A stretch of DNA of 64,000 nt from Melanocharis versteri (lineage: Eukaryota; Chordata; Aves; Passeriformes; Melanocharitidae), in contig VZTG01007110.1 of NCBI GenBank assembly GCA_013397845.1, positions 515,242-579,241 on the forward strand, written 5' to 3'. Positions 51,401 to 63,446 of this stretch are shown here, piece by piece. The translations under genes were made by a program, and so were the position numbers. Within the stretch, counting starts at the first letter, position 1. Each line of letters starts with the position of its first letter. The notes beneath the pieces are model-generated. The model did no database searches. It saw only the letters and a program-made list of their open reading frames with translations, and was not told where the DNA came from.

Positions 51401-54400
51401 AGATGTTAACAGACAGATAATTATTCCAATTGTCAGAATTTGCTTTTGGGAATGTGCTTTTGTACCCTGTTGAATTCAACAGGAATTCGGTTTGTGACAA
51501 AAGAATGGCTTTTGTCCTACTGTGAAATTAGGCTAAAATTATTCCATGAAATTCCAGGTCTTCTTTAAAAACACGTTCCTGTATTGTAGGCATTTTAAAA
51601 ATATTTTCTTCCAATTAAGCAGCACAGATTAAAGGGCAGACTTCTTATAGGCAAGATTTTATCCTAAATAAGTACCAAAGGCCATTATCAAGCTTCATGT
51701 ATTTATATTTTACAAATCTCCTCTATATTTTCCAAAGTCACACAATCTAATCAAGTCTAATCTACCTTGTTCATGTCCTTCCATTATTCCTGGAATGAGA
51801 AAATACTTAGAAATTGCCTTTGTCTTTCAACCATGACATACTTCTTTGGTGAGTCGGTTTACTTTATTTTTTAGTACTGTCACTATCTACCACTTCCATT
51901 CTTCTCTGGTAGGGATTAATCAGTCTTGGATTAATAAAAATGTATCTTTCCACATGGTTTCCCTAAAGCATTCATATAAAGTACAATCACTTTTGAAACA
52001 TTTTTTTAAAAGTTTATATCTTTTCAGAGGTTTATGATAGAAAGCTTTTTCTTTTGCAGAGTAGAGATTAAATGTTCTGATAGAAACTCGGCAAAAGTTA
52101 TAAAAAAAAGTTATAAAAAGAAGATACTCAAGGCCCTTGAAAAATGCAATTGATTGCCTCACTGATAATATCACACCTCACTGTGGGAAAGTGCAAGTCC
52201 TGTGTCAGATCTAGTTCAGTATTTAGCTGAATTAGAAGCTCAAAGCAGCACCTTCCCATATTTCCCTGTTTTCAGTGCTTCAGGCTTCCAGCTTTTGACC
52301 TGGTCTGGGCCCTGTGTGCCATTTAACATCTGCTCACACAAATCTTTTTTGGCATCTGTATTGTGGCTTCTTGATTTGTGACTATATTGTGTCTATTCTT
52401 CTCAACTATTTTCACAGCATTTGTGCAAAGAAATATATTTAGCATTCTCCAGAAAAGCCCAAAGCAAGCCAAAGACAATATCAAGATTTTTTTCTCCCGT
52501 GAATAAAATCTTGCTATGAACAATGATTGATCAGTTACCTCTTATTGAAAGATAATTTATTTGCAGCATAACTTGAGAAGTAACTTTGAAACCATTAGAA
52601 TGACTTGCAAAATAAACTTTACTACAAATGACTGAATAACCCCCAGTATACAAGGAAGCTTGTGGCTTCTGTAAAATTATTCATGTAAGGGATCACTCGC
52701 CAAAAAAAGTCAAAGTTTAATAATGTAACGCGCTATTTAACACATGAAATCATCCTGCTTTTATTATTCCCTTGAAGGTTAATTAAGTTAGTTTTGTTTG
52801 CTATTTTATCCTGGCATTTTGTCAATCTATCAGGGTTGATTTTTACTTCATGTTACATCTTTATCCATTCCACCTAATTTTTTTTTTGTGAGGTTAGCTT
52901 GTCTGATTGCAATCTAATTATTTAATCAGGACAACAATTTTATATCTAGCTAATACCAACAGTGCTAGGGTAAGCTGAGGTGATAAATACAATCTCCACA
53001 AGAAAGAGAAAAAAAGTCCTTTTGTCTTTTATTGTCTGCCACAATACTGAGAAAATATTTTAAAATGTTTAAGATCTGAGAATTTTTACTACATTTGCAT
53101 TAAATTCATCTTTGCTGTCTAATCCTAAATAAATATGGTGTCTGGGGGATAGTTTTTTGTACATTATATCTCTAGGACCTACTTCATTAAGATAATGGGT
53201 AAGACAAAATCCTCTTTTTCTTATTCATCCTCATCAAATCTAAATGAAAAATTGTTAATAGATTTCAGAGACCTCATAAAGCTCAGGAATAGAATTTCAC
53301 AATAAATGGAGTAACAGAAATAGGAAGAGCAGAAAAGTTCTCTAGAAATGATCTAGAAAAAAATGTTTGATGTTTGGGTCATTTCGGTGACTGGATGGCT
53401 ACTGAAAGAAGAGACTCCTTTGAACAAATTGTTATCTGACCTAATTTGGGCTTCAGGGGCTTGCACAGCTAACAGAAACTCTTGTATATTGTGCAGTGCT
53501 AAAATGCCTCTCCTGAGGCACCATTGTGGGACCTCAACATCCCAAAGAGTCAGAACATGAGCTCCTGGGTGACTCTAACACTTTATTATCTGAGAATATA
53601 TCACTTTGTATATATTAATTTTAAAAAAATCTGCATGAAGAATACATTGGAATTAAAAGCACAGAATACAACTTATTTAGTATTCCAGTACAGTATATCC
53701 CCCTCCAGTAGAAATGGAGACTGGTTTTGCAAGCTGAGCACTTTTTTTGGGTTTCTGGCCATTGCAGAACAGCGAAGGATAGGGCTGAGTTTCATCTTCC
53801 CTCTTTCCGTGCTGTCGCAGAGTGCAATGTCTTCAACAGGCCATCCAGATAAGTAACCTTAAGCATTTGCATTTGAGGGGAAGGTTTTGAAGCTCCCACA
53901 GCTCTAGTCAGTCACAGCTCATTGCTCCTAACCTTGTTTTCTCTTTCAGGATAGATTTTATCAAGCCTCCCGCTTATTTCACAGCCCACATGCTTTGCCA
54001 GCTGTCCTTGCATAATGCAAAACTCAAGGCTGTTACCTATTCAAAAATCAAAGCATCCTCTGAATATAGCCTTTATAGAAGCCCCTTCTGCAAACTTTTA
54101 AGATGAGCATTACCCATAAACACTCGAGATAAGCTAAGATACTTCTCTTTTTCCATTTTTTTTTTAATGCTCAAACCAACCAAAGTATATGTATATAGCT
54201 TTGACGGCAAATCACCTTCTGTCAATGGCCTGTTTCAGTTGGAAGGACTCTTGGGACTTGTCATGCTTGGGGTCCCTAATAGTCTCTTCTGTCAGAAGAA
54301 AATTGGGTTCCTAGTAAAATGTTTGCTCTAAAACTGCATAAAAACTAATGACTGTATCAAGCTATGTACATTGCCGGAAGCCACAGTCTGCTAGGAGAAT

Positions 54401-55079
54401 TGCTTTTATTTGGAGGTTTGATATCATCATGCTGTCAAGGGCCTCACACTGGCGTTTGGCAGCCAGGACAATGAGTTCATTGCACTTTTTATTGCAGGAA
54501 ACCTTAAATCCAGCCTGCGGCTCCGTTCCCAGTGGAAGCTGATAATTTTAACAATGATGCTCATCCTGAAATTTTCTAATCAAAAAGTTTAGCTTCATCA
54601 AGTTGCTGAATGCCCTTCAAACTTGCGTATGACCATTCAGGACAGATGGAGCAGGTGGTTGTTACTTGTGTTGCTCCTGAGATATGGGCCAGGTAGGGCA
54701 AGTTGGGACGAAAATGTAACAGAACTGCCTTATAATCAAATATGAGACAGGAGCTGGAGAAAGTTCCAGTAAAAAAATAGAAATATAAGCCAAAATATAA
54801 ATCAAATCCTCAGCAACAAATGAAAGAATGGGTATACTCAGCCACCCACTTCTTTTGTTCTAAAGAAAGGCTCTTTGAGAAAAATACTTTTCTGAAAGGA
54901 GTGAGACCAAGGCAATAATTTGAGTAGGGGTCTGCTCTCTTTTATATTCAAAATAAACTGAATAACCATGCTTTTGCCAGAATCACTAATAGCTGCCTGT
55001 GTTCTGACACCTGTAAAGCAGAAACGTTTGCTTCTAGCTGTCACATTTCTATTTCTACATCAACACTACGCCTTTCCAT
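48416..55079. other. Gene-free AT-rich DNA
   Basis: No recognisable gene. A strong acceptor-like sequence (TTGTTTTCTCTTTCAG, ending about 53949) is followed by about 50 open codons to a stop at about 54104, without a donor. The stretch 52680-52960 has several TAATTA-type homeodomain core motifs and could be a regulatory element, but nothing proves it. Confidence 0.5.
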
Positions 55080-55287
55080 GGGCACATGGTGCCAGGGCAC
55101 TGCAGGGCTGGCAGGTGCCTGGGCTGGGGAGCAGCAGGGGCTTTTGGGGACAGCACAGTCAGGAGCAGGGCAGAGCCGGGGGAGCCAGGACAGCTGTATC
55201 CTCAGGTTTCTCTGGAGATGGGGACAGGACATTGGCCTGGCTCATGGCTGGGCAGAGCAGGGCTGTGGCAAGGCTGGAGATGGTGTC
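55080..55287. other. G-rich block abutting a CR1 fragment
   Basis: About 200 bp rich in GGG and GGGG runs on the plus strand but CpG-poor, directly left of CR1 sequence. Four or more G-runs within short distance (around 55123-55177) give quadruplex potential. Open frames of about 145-150 codons pass through it and into the CR1 copy, so they are not genes. Confidence 0.45.
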
Positions 55288-55522
55288 CTGTGATCCTTCC
55301 ACTAGACCAGGTTGCCTCAAGGCCCTTGAACACTTCCAGGGATGGGGCATCCGCAGCTTCTCTGGGCAACCTGTGCCAGGATCTCATCATCCTCACAATA
55401 AAGCATTCCCTCCTAACATCTAATCTAAACCTGCCCTCTTTCAATTTAAAGCCATTCCTCCTTGTCCTGTCATTTCATGACCTTGTAAAAGGTTTTTGTC
55501 CAGCTCTCTTCAAGTCCTCCTA
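55288..55522 (-). mobile_element. CR1 LINE fragment, minus strand
   Basis: The minus frame at 55202-55444 reads FRLDVRRECFIVRMMRSWHR followed by LPREAADAPSLEVFKGLE, a clear variant of the CR1 reverse-transcriptase carboxy-terminus. On the plus strand, TTCTCTGGGCAACCTGTGCC and ATCTAATCTAAACCTGCCCT are the usual CR1 text in reverse. The 3' tail with the short repeat is not seen on the left. The right boundary near 55522 is approximate. Confidence 0.93.
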
Positions 55523-58500
55523 ATGTATTTCTATTCTGATCAATGCCTCATTGGATTTCAAATTGTACAGCTGTGAGTTGAAATGGTGGACATCTCTGTT
55601 ATTTGAAACTAACACAAAAATCTGGATTTTGGTCTAAATCTGTTAATAAACATTACATTTATGCATTATGTATTCTACTATAAAGCTCTCCATGCTAAAG
55701 AAATATCCAGATTAACTGAAATGCACAAAGAATTTAAGTGCTGTTCAAAGCTATCATCAGATCTTTTATTTAGATGTGAAAAATATTTGACATGTAAGAA
55801 TACCTGTGTTAAATAAATGAAGTAGCTGAAATTTTAAAGGTAAAATCTGTTTTTCAAAAAAATGTTGTGAAGACATTTGAAGTCCCTGTATTTCAAAGTG
55901 TGAGGCGTTAACCTGGGATGCAGAAAATGAAAATATAAAATATCTTTTTTTTGTCTGAATTACCATTTTGGAAATAAAATTTTGCCTTTCTGTCCTCTGA
56001 ACTGGTTTAGAGAGGCTCTTAAACTTCTTTGTCTTGTAGGCTAGGCAGCACTGTCAATATTGATTGTAGAAGCCCTAATTCTGTGTCTTCTCCCTCAAGG
56101 TTCAAGCCTTCGAAAATGTTTCTCCTTTTCCACTGGACTAATTCTGAAGCAGGAAAATAATTCTCCTGAAATGGAAATTCAACAGACTATTATAGTGCAT
56201 GTCTGTAAAGAATAAACAAGTTATCTAGCCAATCCTGATTTGGTGAATAAAGTCCTACATGCTGATGCTGCTTGGGACTTGGAGAACACGGTGTTCCATG
56301 AAATAGAGTAACAATAAAGCCTGATATTCCCTTCAGAGCCATCATGCCCTTAATAGAGGATTTCCCTGAGGTTTACAGCCATCTAGCAATATTACTTCAC
56401 TTCTCTGTATTGAATTAGGCCCAAGGACAACCATATAAACAAAGCTGATGAAACAGAGTTCACAAGAAGGTAAAGCAACTTTTCACATGCCTTCACCTTT
56501 TCTAGTTTTTGTCCCATTTCTTGCTTTGCCAATTCAACAGATTACTGACATTGATAAACTGCATAAAAATGGAGATTAGTGTGTGTGATGCATTAGGAAA
56601 AGGAAGTATTTATCCTGCATTTTTAAGGCATTTTTCAGAATGCACCACACAAACAAAAGTCTAATTTATGCCCATCAGCCTTGAGCCACTGCATTACAAA
56701 TGATATAGCAGCGATTCAATGCTGAAGCTGATGCGTTCTTGTCTATCACTCCATGGTGTTGCACAGGTAATTTTAATCTTACAGACTCAATGGAAGTTTT
56801 GTTGTTAATTACAATGGGACTAAGATTACATTTTAGAGTTGACACCGAACCTGAACACCCCTGCACTGAGGTGAGATCCTTTGCCCCCCACAGCCACCTC
56901 AAGAGCTTTGTGGCCCCAGCCCAGCTGGCCAAGAGCCAGGTAACCAGTGGCATGTGGAGGTGTCTTGAGCACGGTTTGTGTTCCTGGCTCAGACTCAGGC
57001 TGGAATTGCTGCCAGACCGCAGAGCACGCGTGTGTCATTCGTGTGTTTGGAGCGGGAAAGGAGAGGGGTCTGGCAGAGAACTCAGGGCAGCGCAGGCTGA
57101 GCTAATAACATTATATCCTCAGGTTAGGGATGAGATCCAGACAGGCACTTACAACCCTAATATGCAGCTTGGGTGGAATAGAGGCTCTTGAGTCCAAGTG
57201 GTTGGGACGTGTCCCAGGGAAGGGAATCCAATGCTCAGTACAATAGTTTCTACACTTTACACACTTTGTCTTGTGATGCTTTAAAACAGAGTTCATGAAT
57301 AGCATCTTAGTGCTCACATCTCTTCTCAGAGAGTGAATTCTGAATTCAGCCCCTCTATTTTGACTTTTTGGGTTTGAACTTGGTGAGATTCTCAGCAGAG
57401 TTGCCCCACTTCAAGAAATAATCTTTATGCTTTGGCTTTTACCTGCTGTTAGTAAAGTTTCTTGGGATGGAAAATATTTAAGCTGGAAATTTTCCACATC
57501 AAACTTTTAGCATCTAGGTAAAAATCTTAAAAATATAAGAGTATTGCATAAGTTTGTAGAGGTCACTGATTTGTTTGAAAAGTCTAACACACACCTCTTG
57601 TATAACTATAAAAAGCAATGCACACACAGAAGTGTTGAATGGTTTTCTACAGCATGTCCTGTGGGGTGGCTCAGGTGTTTCTTGCTCAGAATATTGACTG
57701 TACCAACACAGCACTCTTTCTGTACAGTGTGTAAGATATACAAATGCTCAAGTGAATAGCAAAAATGCTACACAGTAAGCCAGGAACCTACAGTGGCACC
57801 ATAGTGATGCTTAATCCTTTATCAGTATGAGCCCAAATCCCTGTGAGCTCTCCATCCAAACTCTTATATTTTAGCTGCATTTCCCAAACATTTTCCTCTT
57901 TTCTGAATAGAATTTTTTTGCATAAATATCCACTTATCTGACATTCCTTTGACCAATGACCATGATCACTTTGAAGGACAGATTGTTTCTTAGAATGTGG
58001 TTATATCCTGTCTAATTGCACTCAAGCATCCAAGAAGAACTGGAGAAGAAATAGAACAGAAAAATCTCTGTGTATTCAGGTGAATTACTGAGGTTCAGCA
58101 TTATTAATTTTAATATGAAGGTCAATAATTAGAACATCATATTCTGCCCATGGTTCCATGTTAAATGCCAAAAACAAACTGTGCCAAAAATAAAACTGTG
58201 TTTTATCTCTCCCACCCAATGCACCTGCCATATTCTAAGCACTACTATAAGACTATTTTTCTGGTTCAGAAAACATTATATGATCAGTATGTAATCAAAA
58301 CATGTAAAACTTGGAGGATTCCCTTGCTTTAACAAACATAAGAAGGTATGAAAAAAAAAAAGAAAGGCAGATGGTCTTTTTTATTATGGGATCAGATTTA
58401 GAAAAACAGGAAGGCTATGTCTGGAGAACAAGATCAAAAGTGAAGCTTTAAGACTCTAGATATCCTTGTTTAATTAATTAATATTTCATAACCTGAAAGT

Positions 58501-58819
58501 TCATCCATTATTAAGAATCTTATTGGAGAAATAAGTTTAAAGATCTAAAATGTAAACATTATTTCACTTTGCTGTATAAAAGCGACATTGGCTTTCTGTC
58601 TTGGAACACATGACCTAAGCGTTTCACAATCTGTCAATCTCTATCCCATAGTCTGACTTTCTATCCCTGTAGCTTTTATGCTGCGCTCTTGAATTTGTTT
58701 CTACTACTGAAAATTTTGCTAAATTACATATTGTGTACTCAAACAACCTAGGGATGCTAAAAAAATTTGAAGAAAAGAAAAGACAAGAATGAAAATAAGT
58801 GTAAAGGCGGGTCTTTAGT
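55523..58819. other. Gene-free DNA with one exon-like interval
   Basis: AT-rich apart from a GC-richer patch at 56840-57110 that holds the exon-like interval 56894-56939 and a 150-codon plus open frame. Nothing else is recognisable. Confidence 0.5.
56894..56939 (+). other. Candidate 46-nt exon
   Basis: The tract CTTTGCCCCCCACAG ends at 56893 and CAG/GTAACC forms a donor at 56939/56940. The 46 nt between reads HLKSFVAPAQLAKSQ in one frame. A second donor-like GAG/GTGAGA lies just upstream (56870/56871), preceded by an acceptor-like TTTTAATCTTACAG (56784), but the 23-nt gap between the two is too short to be an intron. The surrounding 150-codon frame (56739-57191) has no recognised domain. Confidence 0.2.
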
Positions 58820-58864
58820 GTTTAAATGGTTTAAATATTAATTAATTGTTTAATCATTTAAAAC
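58820..58864. repeat. AT-rich near-palindrome with homeodomain core motifs
   Basis: GTTTAAATG at the left is nearly mirrored by CATTTAAAAC at the right, around a TTAATTAATT centre. It offers several TAATTA cores. This may be a regulatory site or only AT-rich composition. Confidence 0.35.
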
Positions 58865-61800
58865 TGTTCTGTCCACATATATTTAAGAAGGAAGATCAAA
58901 GGATGGATTAACATGCAAGTCGTTGGCCTATCTTTAACAAAATAGGTTAATCCATCTACAAATGTTCCTATGTGAGAGAACAGGACTTTATATGTGGCAT
59001 TTGCACCTGCGCTTGGAACTCTTCTGGAGACACACTCAGGGTTGGGAGGATTGGACTTTGGATCTCTTCTGCTGTGGTTCAAGGGATCGGGTGAGACAGG
59101 ATTTGCTATAAGAGCTCCTATACTTCTGTGGGTAAAGGAATGCTCAATTTCAAGCTCTGAAACAGTTCCACTGACTTTTGCCAAGTGTCACTATGGAGCA
59201 AAGCATTCATCATGTGCAGAGAACACGGAGTAATTTTTCAACACTATGGACTTCTGTGTTCTGTCACTTTAAGTTATCACTATTTTTAGTCATGAATCCT
59301 CAAATTTTCTTTCCAAGGAGGATATTCTGGATGAAGTTCTGCATTTTTCACAACAAAATATGTATTTTCTGTTAGACAGGAAGACACAGACTTAACTTCA
59401 GAATATGGTGATTCATTTGTAAACTTAATGTAGGACAATCTGCAAACAACACTTAAGCTTTTGTGTTTCATTATTCTCTGGATCATGGCATTGTGCAGTC
59501 TCTTCTGGGGCAATCATTATCTCATTACTCGCAGATAAATTAAAATAATGTAGCTGAGGTTTATCAGCAATGTATCTGGTTTTCCAGGTTTCTAACAGTT
59601 TAACTGAGACTAGTTTGACTTTTCTAGTGGAATTATTTCCCACTAAAATGCATTTTAAAGAAAAGCTGACTTTTACTGACTTTCACACTGTCATCTTTCA
59701 CAAGCCCGTCCCCTGAGATTCCAGCTATGAAGATCAGTCACTACTTGAAGGTTAAATATGACACATAACTTTCTTGTGAAGCCTGATAGGCTCCAGATGC
59801 AAAACGAGCTCAGTGTATGCCTGCTAATGAAAATTTTCTCCTTTACTGACAAATTTGGATGCTTTTGTGCTTGTAACAACTGCTTGCACAACACATCCTC
59901 TGCAGCAAAATATGGTGTGGATCTGCATTTGGCAGACAGTTTCTCCCCTCTCTCTCTTCTCTCCCACCAAACCTGGCAACTGCTTCCTCCATGATTTCCT
60001 ATGCAAGTCCTGCATTTCTTACCTAGGACCAGCTCTGCTGAGCTTTCACTGCCAGCACTGTGAGATCTGCCATGTGGCCTGTGCCTTTGCTTTGACACTC
60101 GCAGCCGACAGAGCACGCTGGATGCTTACAAACCTCTTGCTGGCAATCGGTCCTGATCTGTGTTAAATTTCAATCCCTGCTCGCTCAGACCTGCACTGGG
60201 CTACAGACCGTTTTAATATTTTAGGTCTTTAGCCAGGGATGTCCCCTTGTCCTAAATAGTACAAATCCAGTAATAATTCCTGACTGTGGAGCCATATGTT
60301 AAATAAAAGTTACCTGTGAAGCTAGAGCAACAGGATAAGAGCAACACAGCGGAATTCAAATAAAGGCAAATTTAATGAAGCTGTGGTTTCTAAAAAGTAT
60401 AAATAAGTAACAAATATTTCACAAATAATTGTTTGTCTATTTGTTGGAAACAAATGTTTCTTAATAGGAATAAGGTTGCATTTGGACAGCATGTAATTAA
60501 GTTTTGAATTTTTTATGGCATAGAGATACGGTTACTTCTACACTTTCTGTAAGACTTAAAAATAATCCTTTTACTGCCTACATCCTTCTTGTAAGACATC
60601 AAAACCAGACCTATTTACACTGTGTTTATAATAAAGAATAAATACTCCTACAAGGTCTGATCCTGTAACACTCACTTGGATGAGCTGGCCCATTAACTTA
60701 TGTTGATGTTGGATCAGGATTCAAGTTGAGTCAGAAGAAGCTTTTCTATTAATTTCCACAGGTTTTGAATGAGATTCTTGAGTGACAACAATTCATTTTT
60801 GTGTGAGTTATCCAAAGGTACATTAATGACTTAGGTATGTTTGGGCATCTGGAGTAGTTCTCATCATGAAGTGAGAAAAGCCTTCTCATCGTCAGTGAAA
60901 AGCAGTAAAGACTTTCTGTTCTTTGCCAAAATCAATATCTGTGCCATGAGAGTTCAACAAACTCAAACTCCTATGCAACAATTAGACCAAGTACATCCAA
61001 ATCTACATCAAACACCGATCTGGGAGACAGATTTTGGATTCTAGCCCTTACAACAAACTCCAATATACTGCAAAAACAAAAATGTATTTAGTCCATGAGC
61101 AAATTTCAAAAGAATGGGGGAAAAAAAGGAAGAAAAATTAGGGGTAAAGAAGTCATTGCAATTACCTTTAGAACAGAAGATACATTTTTTTAGGGTATAA
61201 TTCTTGGAATTCTCCAGCTTTACATGGGGATTTATTTGGGGCTTGAGGTTTTTTCTTGACTTTCATTCTAATCAGTCAAAGCCTTACCTTCCTACTTGTA
61301 AGCTTCATTCAAGTTTTTCAGCATATATTGGGCCCTTTTAAAGATCACAAGTTTTAGCCACGAAACACACAGTTTAGAAAACATATATAAGCAAGTTTAA
61401 AAAAAAGAAAAAGATGAAAAAGAGAAATTTTCATAATTTGAGCACTTTTCTTGAACAGCAAAGAACTGTCACCAGTTAATATTTTAATACATATGAGGTG
61501 ACATGTACTCTATCCTTCCCATGGCATAACTTTTATTTTGCCACGCACTTTCCAACATATAATTTCTCAGACTTCTGCGGTGCTGACAACAGCTTCACAT
61601 TTCACAGCTCTTTGTCTTCATTCATAATTCTTCAAGGCAATTCAGCATCTGACAGTGAAATTCCTTACATGGAAAAAAGTATTAGTAGGGAAAAGTGTAA
61701 TGTGTTTTCTGTGCAAGCCAACATCTGGATATTCAAAATGTCAACATTCTGAAACTATTGATGTCTCAGCAAAACACCAAAAATTGTTCAGATTTGCTGG

Positions 61801-63097
61801 TGAATCATGGTCAAACAGCAGTGATCCAGCTCTTTGGCCTGTTTTATTTGATTTGATGATTAAAAATTAATGCTGAGATCAGCCATTTGAAGGCATAGAT
61901 TTTACTAACCATGCAAACATAAAGACCTATATTACATGCTTTTGAGTTCCACACATTTAACTATTTGTAGATTACAGTTAGTGCCAGTGACACAGTTTAA
62001 CAATTTGCCTTATTTTTTCTACTTTAAAATTCCATCTTCAGTCATGTTACCTGTCCAAACCGTAACTGGACACTTGCAATTTGAACACCAGGTGTCTGCC
62101 TCAGGCTGAATTTCTCTAGAAAGTTTCAGCAAATCTGTTTGCTGACAACAGGGTCAGAGGACAATGAAGTTTCCATGGAAAAGTGCTGAATTAAATAAAA
62201 CTGTTTTTCTTCAAACTTTCAGTTAAAAGCTTTTGCTTTGTGACTCAGCTCTCTTGGACACCACATACTGCCAGACTGGGAAAACAATTTTTCAAGTATT
62301 TCTTCTGTCACAGTAGAAAAATGATTTTTAGCAATCATTTTGATTGAAAGATGTGACTAGTTTTCCATATAAAAGAAGTTAATGTTTTGGGGTTTTTTAT
62401 TGTTGTTGAATGAATAAAAACATTTGATTGGTGACTGTGTGCTTGAGATTGCTCCTCACACACAAAAATTCAAATGCTCATATAAATCACTTAAATTATG
62501 TTAACAACTTAGCACTTTTCCTTATTTTCAAATGTATTTTGGGCATATTAGAACCAGAATTATTTACAATCTATCTTTTTGGGGAACATAATAGACATAT
62601 ACCTCCACTGCAAAATTCTGATTTCTACAGAAGAATTTTTTTTAAGTCAGTGGCTGTCAGCTGTGCAACCATACCTCTGGTCTGCTCTTTCAGTGCCACA
62701 GGAGTTGTGTCTTTCTGGCTAAATCTTGGAATTTAGAAGTCTACTACTTGTTGCTTAAAAGTTGTATGAACTGGATGCTCATTTTGCTTTGCCAAATGGA
62801 TGCTTTTAAGCTATTAAGAATTATGTGAGGTTGAATGTTGTACTAAACACAGATAATGCAGAGGAGATGTTTTCCTACTGAAAATCTGATCTGTAGCTTG
62901 CACACAAGCTCCTCCCAGAGGAGCTGAGAATTATTACAGCATAAGCAAATCACCTTATTTTAAATCTGCGTTATATTTACCACATTTTGCCTATGCCAAC
63001 AGACAGCTCAGAATTCTCCCATCTGAGCCACTCCTACTATCCCTAAACCTCTGGTATTGGCCCAAAATGCCAAAATATTTGGTGTGATTTTTCAGTA
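58865..63097. other. Gene-free DNA
   Basis: The largest open frame is on the minus strand (59691-60116, about 141 codons), without a recognised domain, and it is opposed by plus frames. A consensus minus-strand donor lies inside it. Otherwise nothing recognisable. Confidence 0.5.
60023..60116 (-). other. Possible minus-strand exon end with consensus donor
   Basis: On the minus strand GTCCTAG is followed by GTAAGAAATG (junction at 60023/60022), a good donor. The upstream 94 nt is open and CpG-containing. No convincing acceptor was found upstream, so it could be a first exon or chance. Confidence 0.15.
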
Positions 63098-63110
63098 ACA
63101 GCGTCATTCA
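63098..63110 (+). repeat. Left copy of a direct repeat flanking CR1
   Basis: ACAGCGTCATTCA. It matches ACAGTGTCATTCA at 63434-63446 in 12 of 13 positions and may be a target-site duplication. Confidence 0.6.
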
Positions 63111-63433
63111 TGGAATCATAGAATCATAGAAACATTAAGGTTGGAAAAGACCTCCAGGGTGATCAGGTCCAGCCTTTGACCAAAACCCACCATGTCCACT
63201 GAAACATATGGCAAATTGCCACCTCTACTTGTTGTTTGAACACTTCCAGCCATGGTGACTCCACCACTTCCCTGGGCAGCCTGTTCCAGTGCTTAACCAC
63301 TCTTTCAGTGAAGAACTTTTTCCTAATATCCAAGCGGACCCTGCCCTGGTGAAACTTGAGGCCATTTCCCCTTGTCCTGTTGCTAGTTGGCTGGGAGAAA
63401 CCACAGCCTCCTCTCAGGAGATGCTTGAACAAG
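63111..63433 (-). mobile_element. CR1 LINE fragment, minus strand, with intact 3' tail
   Basis: The 3' end is at the left and shows the tandem ATCATAGA tail (plus strand GAATCATAGAATCATAGA from 63113). The minus frame reads SNRTRGNGLKFHQGRVRLDI followed by RKKFFTERVVKHWNRLPREV, the least decayed CR1 reverse-transcriptase carboxy-terminus in the window, with no stop across about 94 codons. That suggests a younger insertion than the others. It is 5'-truncated near 63433. Confidence 0.95.
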
Positions 63434-63446
63434 ACAGTGTCATTCA
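63434..63446 (+). repeat. Right copy of a direct repeat flanking CR1
   Basis: ACAGTGTCATTCA, one mismatch from the left copy. The open CR1 frame continues through it, so the possibility remains that it is part of the element rather than host DNA. Confidence 0.5.

Noticed and set aside
53949..54104. Strong acceptor-like tract followed by about 50 open codons
   Set aside because: No donor, no recognisable peptide, and the stop is soon reached. It could be a terminal exon but the evidence is insufficient.
54968..55523. Two plus-strand open frames of about 145-150 codons
   Set aside because: They cross the G-rich block and then antisense CR1 sequence. There is no recognisable domain.
56095..56110. 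B-box-like GGTTCAAGCC suggesting a tRNA or tRNA-derived SINE
   Set aside because: No A box or cloverleaf could be formed upstream.
56739..57191. 150-codon plus open frame
   Set aside because: No domain recognised, GC-rich patch with opposing frames. Kept only as context for the splice-motif cluster.
59691..60116. 141-codon minus open frame
   Set aside because: No family recognised and no acceptable start context. Only the consensus donor inside it is reported.
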